Of a stretch of 64,000 nt of DNA, positions 1-10,647 are shown one piece after another. The DNA comes from Arthrobotrys musiformis (Eukaryota; Ascomycota; Orbiliomycetes; Orbiliales; Orbiliaceae): contig JAVHJL010000008.1 of the NCBI GenBank assembly GCA_036971715.1, positions 1,674,001 to 1,738,000 on the forward strand. Direction: 5' to 3'. Under the pieces are notes generated by a model. It did no database searches. It was not told the DNA's origin and saw nothing but the letters and a program-made list of their open reading frames with translations. The position numbers and the translations under genes are program-made. Positions within the stretch are counted from its first letter, which is position 1. Each line of letters begins with the position of its first letter.

Positions 1-939
1 TATCCCGACTTTTCCAGCGACTTCCAACTTCAATTGCTTCGGAAATCCAACTATTCCACAAAAGCTCGGTTTTGGACGACGTACGAGGTACGGAGCTGCT
101 AACCAGCCGCCAACGAGATGATTATTTATCAAAGTTGAATCAAAGATATGGGTATGGCCGATTCGTGGGGAGGGATGGGATACAAAGGGTTGGGATTGAA
201 CGGGAGCCACTTTTGGACCATATGTCAAACCAGGAAGTTCGAAACCAAGGGCTAGGGAAGGTTGGATTAACAATCGAGTATTGGATACTGTGGGCAAAGA
301 GGACTTTGGCATAATTGATTCGAGATACTTTCGTCTCGAATGTCCCCCAGCCGCAGCTACTGCGGACATGCAAACGAACTCCTGCCTGCAATGTAATGAA
401 TAACCAATGTACTACTAATAATTTTTATATCTCGAAACGTCAGTTATCGCCGCGAGAGTCGCGAAAACAAAATTTCCGTTCAAGTACCACTAGTCCATAA
501 TCTCGTCGTACCTCGAAGCTTTGTTTTATTGATTCCCTTCTACCCCGATTCTTTTCAAAGCTGACAAACCTTGGGGAGAGGGTACAGCAGTGTTGCAAGA
601 AGTAGCACTAGAGTTCACTCTGGGTATACCCGAAGGCTTATAGGGCACATTTAGGTAGGTTTCGCTCAGCGCTGAAAATTCGACTGTATTTCAATCTTGG
701 GAAATATCGTGGGTAAAAATTGGTCAGCGGCAGGTTGGGGGGATCTGCAGGTATGTAAACTCTCACCAATATCTACATTTAATTTGTGCGATCGACACGG
801 TTTCCTTCAACGTTTCAACTCCGTATTCATCGCTACAATTATAACCACCCGAAAAGAAACCGAGATTTTATAGAATACTTTAGCCTCTTAACGACTTCTT
901 ATTCTCCACCCCGAATCAATATCTGGATTCTCTGCAGAG
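1..939. other. Intergenic / left edge, no supportable gene
   Basis: Only short open frames with no recognisable protein on either strand, no obvious splice chain and no RNA gene. The last few hundred bases should include the promoter and 5' leader of the gene starting at 940. A gene cut by the left edge cannot be excluded. Confidence 0.5.
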
Positions 940-2049
940 ATGAGCCGAGCATCGCCAATAACAGTCTGGGCAGTTAATCGCTCCTGGGTGAAAGAAACCC
1001 CCGATAACGTCAATACCAACAATCACAAGCACTCCGAGCTTCCTCCGGGGCTTCCGGCTATAGAACAAGCACTAGACCGGCCCGGGTATTACAGACGCCT
1101 TGCCGAGACTGGGTACGGTCTGTGGAAGCCTATTTTGCAAAGAATGCAACGTGAAGCCAAGGATATGCAGGAACCGATCAGTCTCGAACACAGGCAGGAA
1201 CCGATATCCCTTTGCAACGAGGGGCATGAAATAATCTTAACGCCTTCTCTATGCGGGTTACTGAAATCAGCAGCAGATGGAGGGCTGCTTACGGGAAGGA
1301 TTCCGAGGCATCTAGAAGAAGACCTAGAAGACCAGATTCTTCCTCTACTAGCTCCGTGCTTCGAACAACAGCCTGGTTCCACTTCAACCCCGAAGTATTT
1401 TATACGCCTAAATAGCTGCTCCCCAAAGGATGGAACAGGAGAACAGGGCCCATTCGAAGGAGCATGGCCAATTATCCTGTCACTCTGTACCTCGGAGAGG
1501 ATCTATAAAGCCTTACGAGACTTATTGGAGTCTGGAATTTCCAATAGTGGCGACTTGAATCTAGGTGCCTACGAAGTTCTTCACCTAAATCCCTGGAGGG
1601 AAGAAATATCCACCTTGAACGAATTTAGGATATTTGTCCCCCCAAACGGGAAAGTCAGGGCAATAAGCCAGTATTCTGTCAGGAGTGGTAGATGGGCGGA
1701 CGATTACGACAACGAATATCAAAAAGTCAAGAGCTTGGTCCCATGCATGATAGAATGCAACACAAGATTTAGGGCACTGGTTCGAGACGCCGGGATAGAA
1801 TTACCCAAAGGGGGCTACGTCCTTGATGTGCATGTCCAACCTTTGCAACCTGGCGTTGGAAATTCACCAGAATCAGAGAGACTCGAATGGTCTGTAGAGC
1901 CTATCGAAATCAACCCTTTCGGAGCACAACTTGCGAGCGGCAGCGGCATCTTTCAATGGCTGACAGACTGGGAATGCATGTACGGATTTTCAAACGACAT
2001 CGTCGTTGCAGTTGTGTATGATGATTGTGGAAAAGATCAAGGAGAGTAG
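940..2049 (+). CDS. CDC123/D123-family ATP-grasp protein (paralogue-like)
   Basis: Intronless, 369 residues. CDC123 proteins are ATP-grasp enzymes; the founder is a cytosolic chaperone that assembles translation initiation factor eIF2. The family landmarks appear in order: YFIRLNSCSPKDG at residues 153-165 (Arg156 and Lys163 being candidate ATP ligands), a NPW stretch near 217-219, NEFRIFV around 227-233, AISQY near 241-245, VLDVHV around 294-299 and EINPFG at 323-328, where the family usually has an Asp-x-Asn metal/ATP site. Here the first acidic residue is Glu. The first ~90 residues and the tail after 345 are not typical, and the fit is loose compared with orthologous Cdc123. I therefore infer a divergent paralogue rather than the essential eIF2 factor. 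It converges on the LPMO gene, with about 560 bases between stop codons. The start is the first ATG of the frame. Confidence 0.72.
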   Translation: MSRASPITVWAVNRSWVKETPDNVNTNNHKHSELPPGLPAIEQALDRPGYYRRLAETGYGLWKPILQRMQREAKDMQEPISLEHRQEPISLCNEGHEIILTPSLCGLLKSAADGGLLTGRIPRHLEEDLEDQILPLLAPCFEQQPGSTSTPKYFIRLNSCSPKDGTGEQGPFEGAWPIILSLCTSERIYKALRDLLESGISNSGDLNLGAYEVLHLNPWREEISTLNEFRIFVPPNGKVRAISQYSVRSGRWADDYDNEYQKVKSLVPCMIECNTRFRALVRDAGIELPKGGYVLDVHVQPLQPGVGNSPESERLEWSVEPIEINPFGAQLASGSGIFQWLTDWECMYGFSNDIVVAVVYDDCGKDQGE

Positions 2050-2608
2050 GAGGGGAAAAAAAAAAAAAAAAAGTGTGGTTTTGGTTTTGGTTGTGGGCGC
2101 TGGGCAGTGCATCCATTCTTGCTGCGGTGCGCAGTAGCTGGTGTTTACTGCCGAGAAGAATGCTACCTTACGTTGGCGTCAGGGGGAGACAGTTTCACAT
2201 AGATGTGTGGCTGGGCAGTTCGATCACAGGTCACTCTACAACCGAAAAAATCCACCCCAAGGCACCGGCTATCCGAAAAGGAGAAATGGAGGATGGGAAA
2301 AATGTTAGGTTGTTTTGGTAAGTTCCACCATTGTATTCTTTTGTGGGAAAGATAAAAAATATTGTACAGAAGATTCACCAGCATTCATCTGATACTAAAA
2401 TGTGTAATTCTAGTGCAACACAGTGCACTATACAAATACAAGAAATGAAATTTTTCGAAACAAAGGGAACTAAAAATGATAAACGCCGCGAACCAAAAGA
2501 AAATGAAAATCAAAAACTCCTGTTATGAAAAATGCCCTATGGTATATGGTAGAAGGAAGAAGTGATGCACCTTACACTCAACTCATACTGGCTCGGACTG
2601 AGCTTAGC
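2050..2608. other. Intergenic between convergent genes
   Basis: This is the 3' flank shared by the CDC123-like gene and the LPMO gene. It opens with a 17-base A run just after the CDC123-like stop codon. The rest is A-rich, with no credible coding signal. Confidence 0.5.
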
Positions 2609-3916
2609 TTAGAAGCTGTGAGAATGAACAAAACTTCTTCGGTGGTTGCGACCAAGGTAGCGGCGAGCAAATCGGCTCGAAACTGGCTTGATGGCCTTGA
2701 ATCCACCCATACCAGTGCTATCACACTCAGTACCAGGTGGAACAGCGAATGGTCCATAGGCCATGTTGTTGTCGAAGCACTGAGTGTAGGTAGATGGGTC
2801 GGAACCACAGATGATGATAGCCTTAGAGGAGTCACAAGGACCAACCTGGAAGGTACCGGAACCATTCTTGGATCCACCGCTGCCTTGAGTTGGTGCTGGA
2901 GAGGAAGTATCCTCTGTAGGAGTTGGGGCGACAGTTGGCTCGACAGGTGCAACAGCGGTGGTAGAAACTCTCATGAGAGTGGTTGGAGATGGTGCGATTG
3001 GGGTCGTCGCCTCAGTTTCAACTGGCTCGGGAACGGCAGTCTCGGATGGGCTACCGATGTCGGTGAAGGAGGTTCCAATGACAATGTTGCTGACGCTAAC
3101 AGCTGGGCCACCGATGAGAGCAGGCTGAGTGATAACTGACGGTGGTTGAGAAGTAGAGGATACAGTCTCCGATGTGACTGATGGCTCGCTACCACCAACT
3201 GGAGAACTACCAGAGCTTCCAGGAGTGCTAGGGCCACCGTCACAGGCAGCACCGAAGTGGCCATCGTCAACGACTCTAACGTTTGATCCTGGGTTAGGGA
3301 AGACGATGTCAAGATTCTCCCTGGTAGTGCAGGCGTTATTCTTTGCTCCATCGATGTTGGCGACGAACATATCTGGGAGGGAGTTGAAGGTGGCATCCGA
3401 CGATCCTGAGCCTCCAATAGTGATTGGAGCACAGTTCATATACATCTCTCGGTTTCCGACTCTGTTGAACCAAGTCCACACGAAGACGGCGTCACCAGCC
3501 TTGAGACCTTCTGGGAGATCGACTGGAAGAGCGGGTAGAGCCATACTAGCATCGCCTCCAAGATTTCCAGAAGCGACAACTGGGCAACCACCTTCATACG
3601 ACTGGACAACCTTAAAAACACTGTCCTTTGTTGGGGGGTTGTCATAAGTAATCGAGATTTGACAGGAACCACCACCATGGGTTGCACCACCTGTGAGCTC
3701 GAATGTGCCGGAAACACCAGGAGTATAGGTTGCCTTTGAATCCTCCCTCGATCCGATACCACCTGGGAATTTGCATGGGAAATTTGCACCGGTGGGATCT
3801 AGTGGAGCGTTATCAGTGTTGATGGCATATGGACTAGGCTTTGTCATCTTAACATGTGCACTAGCGAAAGGAAGGAAGGCCGCAGCAGCAGCGATGAAGG
3901 ATGTTGTGAAATGCAT
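2609..3916 (-). CDS. Secreted lytic polysaccharide monooxygenase, AA11-like
   Basis: 435 residues, no intron. The start at 3916 is preferred over an in-frame ATG 17 codons upstream because it gives a clean secretion signal (residues 1-20, ending FASA) that is cleaved to expose His21. An N-terminal His is obligatory for the LPMO copper histidine brace. The second brace His is His80, in GGATHGGGSCQIS. A candidate axial Tyr lies in GNREMYMNCAP, after the WTWFNRVGN stretch. Spacing and motifs match AA11, a fungal family that oxidatively cleaves chitin. A Ser/Thr/Pro-rich linker (about residues 230-355) leads to a cysteine-containing C-terminal module (VGPCDSS...CGSDPSTYTQC...PPGTEC) resembling the small chitin-binding-like domains that follow AA11 catalytic domains, then an unusual basic tail rich in Arg and His. 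It probably acts outside the cell on chitin; substrate is inferred from the family. Confidence 0.88.
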   Translation of the reverse strand: MHFTTSFIAAAAAFLPFASAHVKMTKPSPYAINTDNAPLDPTGANFPCKFPGGIGSREDSKATYTPGVSGTFELTGGATHGGGSCQISITYDNPPTKDSVFKVVQSYEGGCPVVASGNLGGDASMALPALPVDLPEGLKAGDAVFVWTWFNRVGNREMYMNCAPITIGGSGSSDATFNSLPDMFVANIDGAKNNACTTRENLDIVFPNPGSNVRVVDDGHFGAACDGGPSTPGSSGSSPVGGSEPSVTSETVSSTSQPPSVITQPALIGGPAVSVSNIVIGTSFTDIGSPSETAVPEPVETEATTPIAPSPTTLMRVSTTAVAPVEPTVAPTPTEDTSSPAPTQGSGGSKNGSGTFQVGPCDSSKAIIICGSDPSTYTQCFDNNMAYGPFAVPPGTECDSTGMGGFKAIKPVSSRFARRYLGRNHRRSFVHSHSF

Positions 3917-4045
3917 TTTTGACGGAATTTTTTTGAGGTTTTTCGGTAAGTTCAAACAGTATCCCACTGAGATATAAAATCTATCGTACCCAGACGATAG
4001 AATTTGCTGATGATTTTAGAAAGAAAAAAAGAGTGCGAACGAAGT

Positions 4046-4052
4046 CTTTATA
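4046..4052 (-). promoter_or_regulatory. Candidate TATA box of the LPMO gene
   Basis: TATAAAG on the minus strand, about 130 bases upstream of the LPMO start codon. Distance and sequence suit a fungal TATA element. Prediction only. Confidence 0.35.
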
Positions 4053-5396
4053 CGATGACAGTTACGCTGCCTACCGGTTTCGAGTCAAAACCTGTTTCGT
4101 ATAGAGGGAGGTCGTAAGGTGGAGCTAGCCACTAGTAAAACAATTTGCGTTCCTGGGTTGGAATGAATGGAAAGTCGAGAAACCTTAGATAGAAGAATAT
4201 CGATGCGTCAAGCAGGATATTTGAGTGCTATCAAAGCGGCTCGGCTGGTAGAGAATGAGGTGTAAGGAACGTGATCGACCCAGTCGAATATAATATTTGA
4301 GGTGAGCTATAGCTCAGTGGAAGACTGTTTGATGATGATGGTGGAAAAGGAGAAGGATGGGAAAGCCCAAGAAGTGGCTCGTCGACCCATTTTATAAATC
4401 TGCATTCCATCTGCAAACTTTGATGCAAGAGAGGGCTAAGCTTTTCTGCGAGGGTCAAACTAGAGGCACTCTTCCGTGTCTAAAGGGATAGAGTCAGCCA
4501 TTGGATGGTGTGGGGTCTCAGGAGGATGCCCGGCGTAGCATCTGTTCCTGGCAGTTGGATAGGGGAGCATTGTTTCCGAGTGAGCTGATCGAAGTACGGG
4601 TACCTGAGCAGCAGGATGTGGCTAGCCATGGTCAAAACACGACAGGGTTTCATAGCAAATGGCTAAAGCTGCCAGCCAGGGCATTTTCTGGGCGCTCTGG
4701 GTGGCCGCGTTAGCGTGGAATCCGATTCAAAATTCTGCACATTCGTCATGGAGGGAGCCCCTCAAACCGGCCAGGACGCGGGGTTTTTTCAGTTACCGGA
4801 TCCAGACAAGTGGTTTGGCATTCTTCGCCATGGCGAAAAACTCGGGCTTGCCATTAGCTGAGCTTCACCCAACCCCTGCCAATACAGACAAACGCCCGAG
4901 CTTATTGACCAGATGTCTCCATAACCAATCGATCGAGGACAAACAACCTGGTAGCATTTCATAGACACGGCTCAACTTTTTCTCTAGAGCAAAGTCGAGA
5001 AACCCGTCTAGCTTTTCTGATTTGAACATTTCCCTAAAAGCCCGCGCGCGAAATTCCTGTGTTGAGATAGGAGGTTACATTCTTGCCAGATTGCTCTAAG
5101 CCTGTCCTTTCGTTCAGGAGGCATGAAGCTTGAAACAGCAGCTGATTTAAGCGGGCGATGGCTAGAAAACCGAAGAAAAACAAAATTCCGCCGTCGATGT
5201 TACCATCGACAGAGTCACTAACTAGTTCGATCTTTTTTTGGCTTCTTTGACAGCCGAATTGTTCCTTGCATGAAGTGTCTTGAAGCATGTAGGCTCGCTC
5301 TTGCCGTTGATTAGTGAAGAAGAGGCGCGGTTCACTCGTCGATATCGACAGATGCTTTTTTGAGAAGTTGACAAAAATTTTGCATCGCCCTTTCAC

Positions 5397-5428
<32 letters not shown>

Positions 5429-7619
5429 GCGGGTTCCTGTGGGTTGGAAGTTGTGCATGTTCCCGAGGAAAGGGGATTTGGTTGGAATCCCGCCTTGGCC
5501 TTGCAAGCTTGGAATTTCTTCATACGGCTCTCTCTTCGCTAAGAAGGTGCTCCACATTCCCCATTGCTGCTGTAAATACTGCGTGGTACACTGCCCCCAA
5601 AGCTGTCGTAGCTGCCTTCGACATACGCTCGGGAGTTGCTTAAAATTCCTCCCCAGTTCTTTTAGTTTTAGAGAAACCATCGCTATCCCAGAATAATTAA
5701 TTTGCAGAATTCGGGCAAATGCTAATTGTGTTGGCTTTCCGATCGAAGGGTCGCCTGATCTTGCTTGATCCGATGCTACTGTGGCACCACCAAGCGCTAC
5801 CCATGAAAGCGGAGAGTATTGCCCAGACCTGGGCTCTCAAGCTTGAGCGCAGCCTCAAACAAGATCTAGAAAGCCCCTTTCTAATGTTGAATCTTGTGAA
5901 CATTTCATTGAGCTCATGAGATGTGACCAGCACATGAAAAAAACATGCTGTCGGCCGCCCGGCAGGTGCAGCGTGATGGCCACAAGGCCAGTATTTTTTC
6001 TCAACCGCTATCCTCCCCTTGACGTTTCTAAAAGCGCAAGCATACTTAGAATGGTCCACTATTCGAGTTCTGTTCCAACCTCGATATTCCACGTCAGCTA
6101 GCATGGGTAGGTTTTCCTTCTAAGAAATACATTCAAAAGCGCTTTTGAAGGTATCAAAATAGCAAAAGAATTACCCAATAACGTATTGCTACTTTTTACA
6201 TAAATAGAAATTATGTATTTGTGTACTCGCATTACTAAGGATCCCATGTCCAGTGTTTGTCGACTAGGATAGATTCGATTCTCGTAGCTCCAAACCTTGC
6301 CTTAGCCTCAAAGTAAAAAACGATCGTCGGCGTCTAAGTTATCACTTTGCCACTCTAGGAAACGCTAAACGTCCTTTGTTGTTAGTGATAGTTGGGCAGA
6401 CAGTGTGACTTGGTAGCCTCAAATGTGGCACGGTAGTCGATATCACCCGCGAGACGAGCTGTTGGTGAGCTCGTACGATTGTACTTGGGATCACAGGCTT
6501 GGGGTAAAGCTGTGGGCTTAACCGCTTCATTTTGTCTCTCTTGAATAGAATTCCAATTCACGGACCCTGTTCCGTTAAAAAAATCTTCAACGGATTTTCG
6601 CACCACCGTTTGAGGCGATCCTACCGATCCCGATGTGAAGGTTTAAGACTATTTGATACGAACGTTAGTCGGAGCCTGAGCGGCTTCAATCCAACATACA
6701 AGGCTAAAGGAGCGCAGGATATTCTTAAGTACCTATACTCATTTGTCGATGAAGTATGTTTTTATTGTCAAGCGACAAATGAAATCCAATGCAGGCAGGT
6801 GGAATACAATGCAGATTGAAGTACCGTACCGTCGGACACATAAGTGGCCAACTCTCGGTTTCAAGTTCGGCGTGGGTGTGGGTGACTTTTTGGCATATGA
6901 GGCCTTTGTCGAGATACGTATCGCGAGTTCGACTATGTGTACAGACACATACACAATTGTCCAAGGATGCGTTGTGTGTGGTTGGTGCAATTGGCCCCGG
7001 GGCCCCGGGAACCTCAAAGCCTGTCCCCGGAGCAAAGCCTCGAATTCCCCGGTAATCGGTGGCGCCTTGTTTTCTTGTTTCCCGGAACTGCTTCGGATTC
7101 GTTTCATATGCCTGTCAAGCAAAAAGGAGGTCGGACGAACCAAGACTTTTTGCAACTTGGCATTCCACGTGCGCCATACTTTTTCTCAAGCGCCCTTGAA
7201 ATTCGCAACCACCGAATCATAACGCAGGAATGCATCCCACCACGACTTCACGAACCCAAAGATCTGATTTCATTAAGGCCAAGAAAACTCGCTAAACGGC
7301 TAGTAACGACAGCTGCAGAATTTCGGTAGGGAACCGTAGCGCCGGGGCTAAAACATCTCGAAGGAATCTATTGAGCTGTTCATGCTTTGTTGTTCGGGGT
7401 ATTTGGAAAGCCAACAAAGCAATTGCATCGATAAGCAGCTGCCCGACAGGATTACTAGGAGGTCTGGACGAATCACAGCTTCAATTAAGCAGCTTTCCAA
7501 CTTTTCAACCTGCATCGAGGCGTCTAAGGTTACACACAACTAACTTAAGGCGGCCTAATTAGCTAAGCTATTGCCTTGAACGGTGTAATAATATTCCTCA
7601 ATTTGCGAAAACAAAGAAG
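4053..7619. other. Long intergenic region, no supportable gene
   Basis: About 3.6 kb holding the LPMO upstream region and the promoter of the IMPACT gene. It contains a 28-base A run at 5397-5424 and a GC-rich palindromic stretch near 6993-7009. The open frames on both strands look random: no conserved motif, no codon pattern, no convincing splice chain. No RNA gene recognised. Confidence 0.45.
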
Positions 7620-9229
7620 ATGTCCTCGTCCGATATATCACAAGACCTGCTCGATGAAATCACATCTATAAATTCGATATATGCAGACGATACGCTAAGG
7701 CTCCAACAGCCGCCTTTGGATTCTAATATAGCTAATCCTGCTTCTAATCCATCGTCTAACTATCAAATAGAAACCGGGGAAGCTGTTTGCGTGCTCTCAC
7801 CCCCATCGAGTGAAATTAATCCGCCCGTATCATTAACCCTTAAGTTCCCGAGAGACTACCCGGCGTCCCCTCCGACTATCTTGTCAGGGACGACCTTTGG
7901 GAAGGGATTAAGCAAGGAAGAGGTCACTCAACTATCTCGGGATGTATTGCACAATGTGTGGCTTGATGGTGGAGTGGTACTATTCGATCTGCTCGAAGGC
8001 CTAAAGGTATGACATACATCTACCACAAATTTTTATCATGCATAGCTATTTTTTCTCTCCCGCTGGTATTGGCGGTTACATTGCATATTGTTTCGAGATG
8101 ACACTCGTGGATCGATAACCATCGAGCATCTACAATGTCACACAGGCGGTGTATCAGCCCTGCGGAGGATCTCGCTGACTGGCCAAATAAGAAATTTTAT
8201 CTGACATCACAAGGCCGCCCCAGGAGCTACTGCATAAAGACAGCATTGAAGATGCTGCGCCAATCTCGCCTCCAGAACCTGTCCGCGAGGTACACGAGAT
8301 AGTGCCCGATGCCAGTAGTACCGCTGCTGCGGCCGTGACAGTTGTCTCCTCCATTCCGTGGACAATTACACCAACCACTACAGTGTCCAAATCCCGATTT
8401 GTGGGCAGATGCGTGCGGGTGACATCGGCTGAAACAGCTAAGCAGCACATCGCAGAACTCATTTCCACCGACCGGAATATCGCTAGGGCGACTCACAATA
8501 TCACTGGTGAGAATTTTTTTTGCTTGATCTAATTTTCTAGTTTGCCTTAATTGATTGTTCTAGAATTTTGATGTTGATATTATCTCTTATCATTATCATT
8601 ATCATTAAAATTACTAACCGTGATAATTGTCCGACCTTTTAGCTTTTAGAATTCGCACGCCGGAAGGGATAATTTACCAAGGTAATAATGACACCATCGC
8701 CTCGTGCTACCATAGCCACTCGTTCATGACACCAACAACGCATTTTTTCCAACCTCATGATTTCACTTTTAAATTCCCAAAGCTTTTTTTTATTTAAAAA
8801 AAAAAAAGAAAAAGAAAATTTATCAGGGTGGGCTAACATTCCGGGACAGATAACGATGACGACGGAGAAACTGCCGCCGGGTCTAGGCTTGGCCATTTAC
8901 TAGACTTGATCGATGTCTGGAATGTTCTTGTTGTCGTGAGCCGCTGGTACGGCGGCATTAAACTTGGGCCTGACCGGTAAGTATCATGACATGTCGATTC
9001 GTACCGTGGTACCGTGGGTACCCCAAGGTATCTGTATATACCCTTGTGGTGAATCAGGAGTTATTAACGGCTACAATTTGTTAAAAAAAATAGTTTCCGG
9101 ATCATCAATCAAGTCGCAAGGGAGGCCCTTATCCTTGGAGATTTCATTGATGAACATGGCAATACTAAGGGCGACACCGGGGACGTAGGTGGCGGTAAAG
9201 GCAAGAAGAAGAAAGGAAAGCAGCATTAA
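7620..9229 (+). CDS. YIH1: YIH1/IMPACT family protein (RWD + UPF0029 domains)
   Basis: Five exons: 7620-8006, 8224-8506, 8643-8681, 8850-8976, 9094-9229; all phases agree and give 323 residues, close to mammalian IMPACT. The N-terminal RWD domain (about residues 1-130; SINSIYADDTLRL, then LKFPRDYPASPPTI) is the GCN1-binding part in this family. The C-terminal UPF0029/YigZ-like domain has SKSRFVGR, ATHNITAFRI, NDDDGETAAGSRLGHLL (238 on) and VVVSRWYGGIKLGPDRF. The protein ends in a Lys-rich tail. YIH1/IMPACT competes with the kinase GCN2 for GCN1 and so restrains the amino-acid starvation response through eIF2alpha. Exon 3 is only 39 nt. The final intron acceptor (TAG before 9094) lies after an A-rich rather than pyrimidine-rich tract. 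Function is from family knowledge; the exon joins are mine. Confidence 0.9.
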
Positions 9230-10647
9230 GGGTACATACACATGTACCTGTACCCGTACATAGTGTATCAAGGACAGATGCCGATATCCGCACGAAGCAT
9301 GTACATATTTACATATATGGAAGTTCAAGGTCACTTACGTAAAAATATATTGGCCAGTGAGCCCTTAGAAATATATCTCGAGATTGCTTCATCTCTATAT
9401 CTCAAACGTATATACACGGTTCCTGCATGTCTGCCGATTCTTTAATATGGGGGCGGCGTACGCAGGAAATTTAGACGGGGAGACCAGGGCCAATTGTTGT
9501 CCAGTGTCAAGGCGTAGGTTTCGACACTCGATACACCAAGCGAGCCATGAGACGAGGACCTGGTTCCTTTGGACCCACTTTTCACCACAATAGGCAAGGG
9601 CAACCGTAGGCAACACAATTTCCCCCTCCCTTAACCAAGATTTTGAAGGGCGCGAAATCGAAAGAAGGGACAGGATGTATCGATATATCTCCCACATTTG
9701 TGCCCGTTACCCCATATTCCTGTAGATTGTCCCAGGGTACAAGGTACATATACAATTAATCTACCCCCCCAGATTTCTCGGTGGAAGAAACTTTTTTCGG
9801 CAGGTGAAATTCGGCGAGACCCGCCCTACTCTGCAACTTTCGCGCTCGTCAGTGTTTCCAATACCCGGGTTTTCGAAATGTTCACTGACTTTCTCTCTCT
9901 CCCAAAAATCTAAAACTTCATGCGACGCTCGCCACGCAAGGAGCGGGATGGACCTTACATGCTTTACCGCCCTCGTCCCTTAACTTTTTTTACTTTTGTG
10001 AAGATGCTAACGTATCCTCTGGAACCATGGAGAAGAAATTTCGCTTGTCTTGAGAAAACCTACCGTTACCACTAAATCAAAGAGCAATCTTTAAAGTTGC
10101 AGATCAAAGTGGAACCGTAACAAAGGACCCTTGGTTTTGAGGGTTTTCTTGATACCTGGTGGAGTTTGTGTGGGTTTTACTGGAGGGTTTTTTATTGCAG
10201 GGACTTAACTTGGCGTGAAGGACGGCAGTAAGCCGAGGCGATGATGCTATGATATTAAAGCCGATGATATGATATTCGTTTACAAAATATGATTGCGGAG
10301 TAATATCCACTTCTCTAGGCCTATAGGATTTGGTAGTTCGAAGGCTGGGTCATGTAGAAAAGTTTGCGGGATGGTTTGCAGTTGATTCAAATCTATGGAT
10401 TGTTGAGTGTGATTGCATCCGGTGGTAATATCAAGATTTTCGAGATCTATTCGAAATCGGTCATACGTTACATCTGTAAGAGCATTGTTCACCGTACATT
10501 CGTCTCCCTTCGTAATCTATTTTCTTCTGGAAGAGGCTTCTCAGACGTTGCGACTGACATTAAAGTATAGATGAAATGAAAATAACACCACGTCGCGTAT
10601 TAAAGAGCAAACAGTAGAAACCAGTGTCATAACTTTTAGAAACCCAT
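9230..10647. other. Intergenic, no supportable gene
   Basis: Holds the 3' flanks of the IMPACT gene and of the minus-strand repeat protein. Short open frames only, none recognisable. Several short TACA/TATA-rich stretches occur at 9230-9420. No RNA gene seen. Confidence 0.45.

Noticed and set aside
4313..4345. TAGCTCAGTGG, an exact tRNA box-A-like match
   Set aside because: No T-arm (GGTTCGANNC) at the right distance, and the surrounding arms do not pair; chance match.
5034..5396. 120-codon minus-strand frame beside the poly-A run
   Set aside because: No domain, composition random, no start context or introns; starts inside a region next to a homopolymer.
5697..6104. 135-codon minus-strand frame
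   Set aside because: No recognisable motif or family; length is not unusual for chance in a region with few stops.
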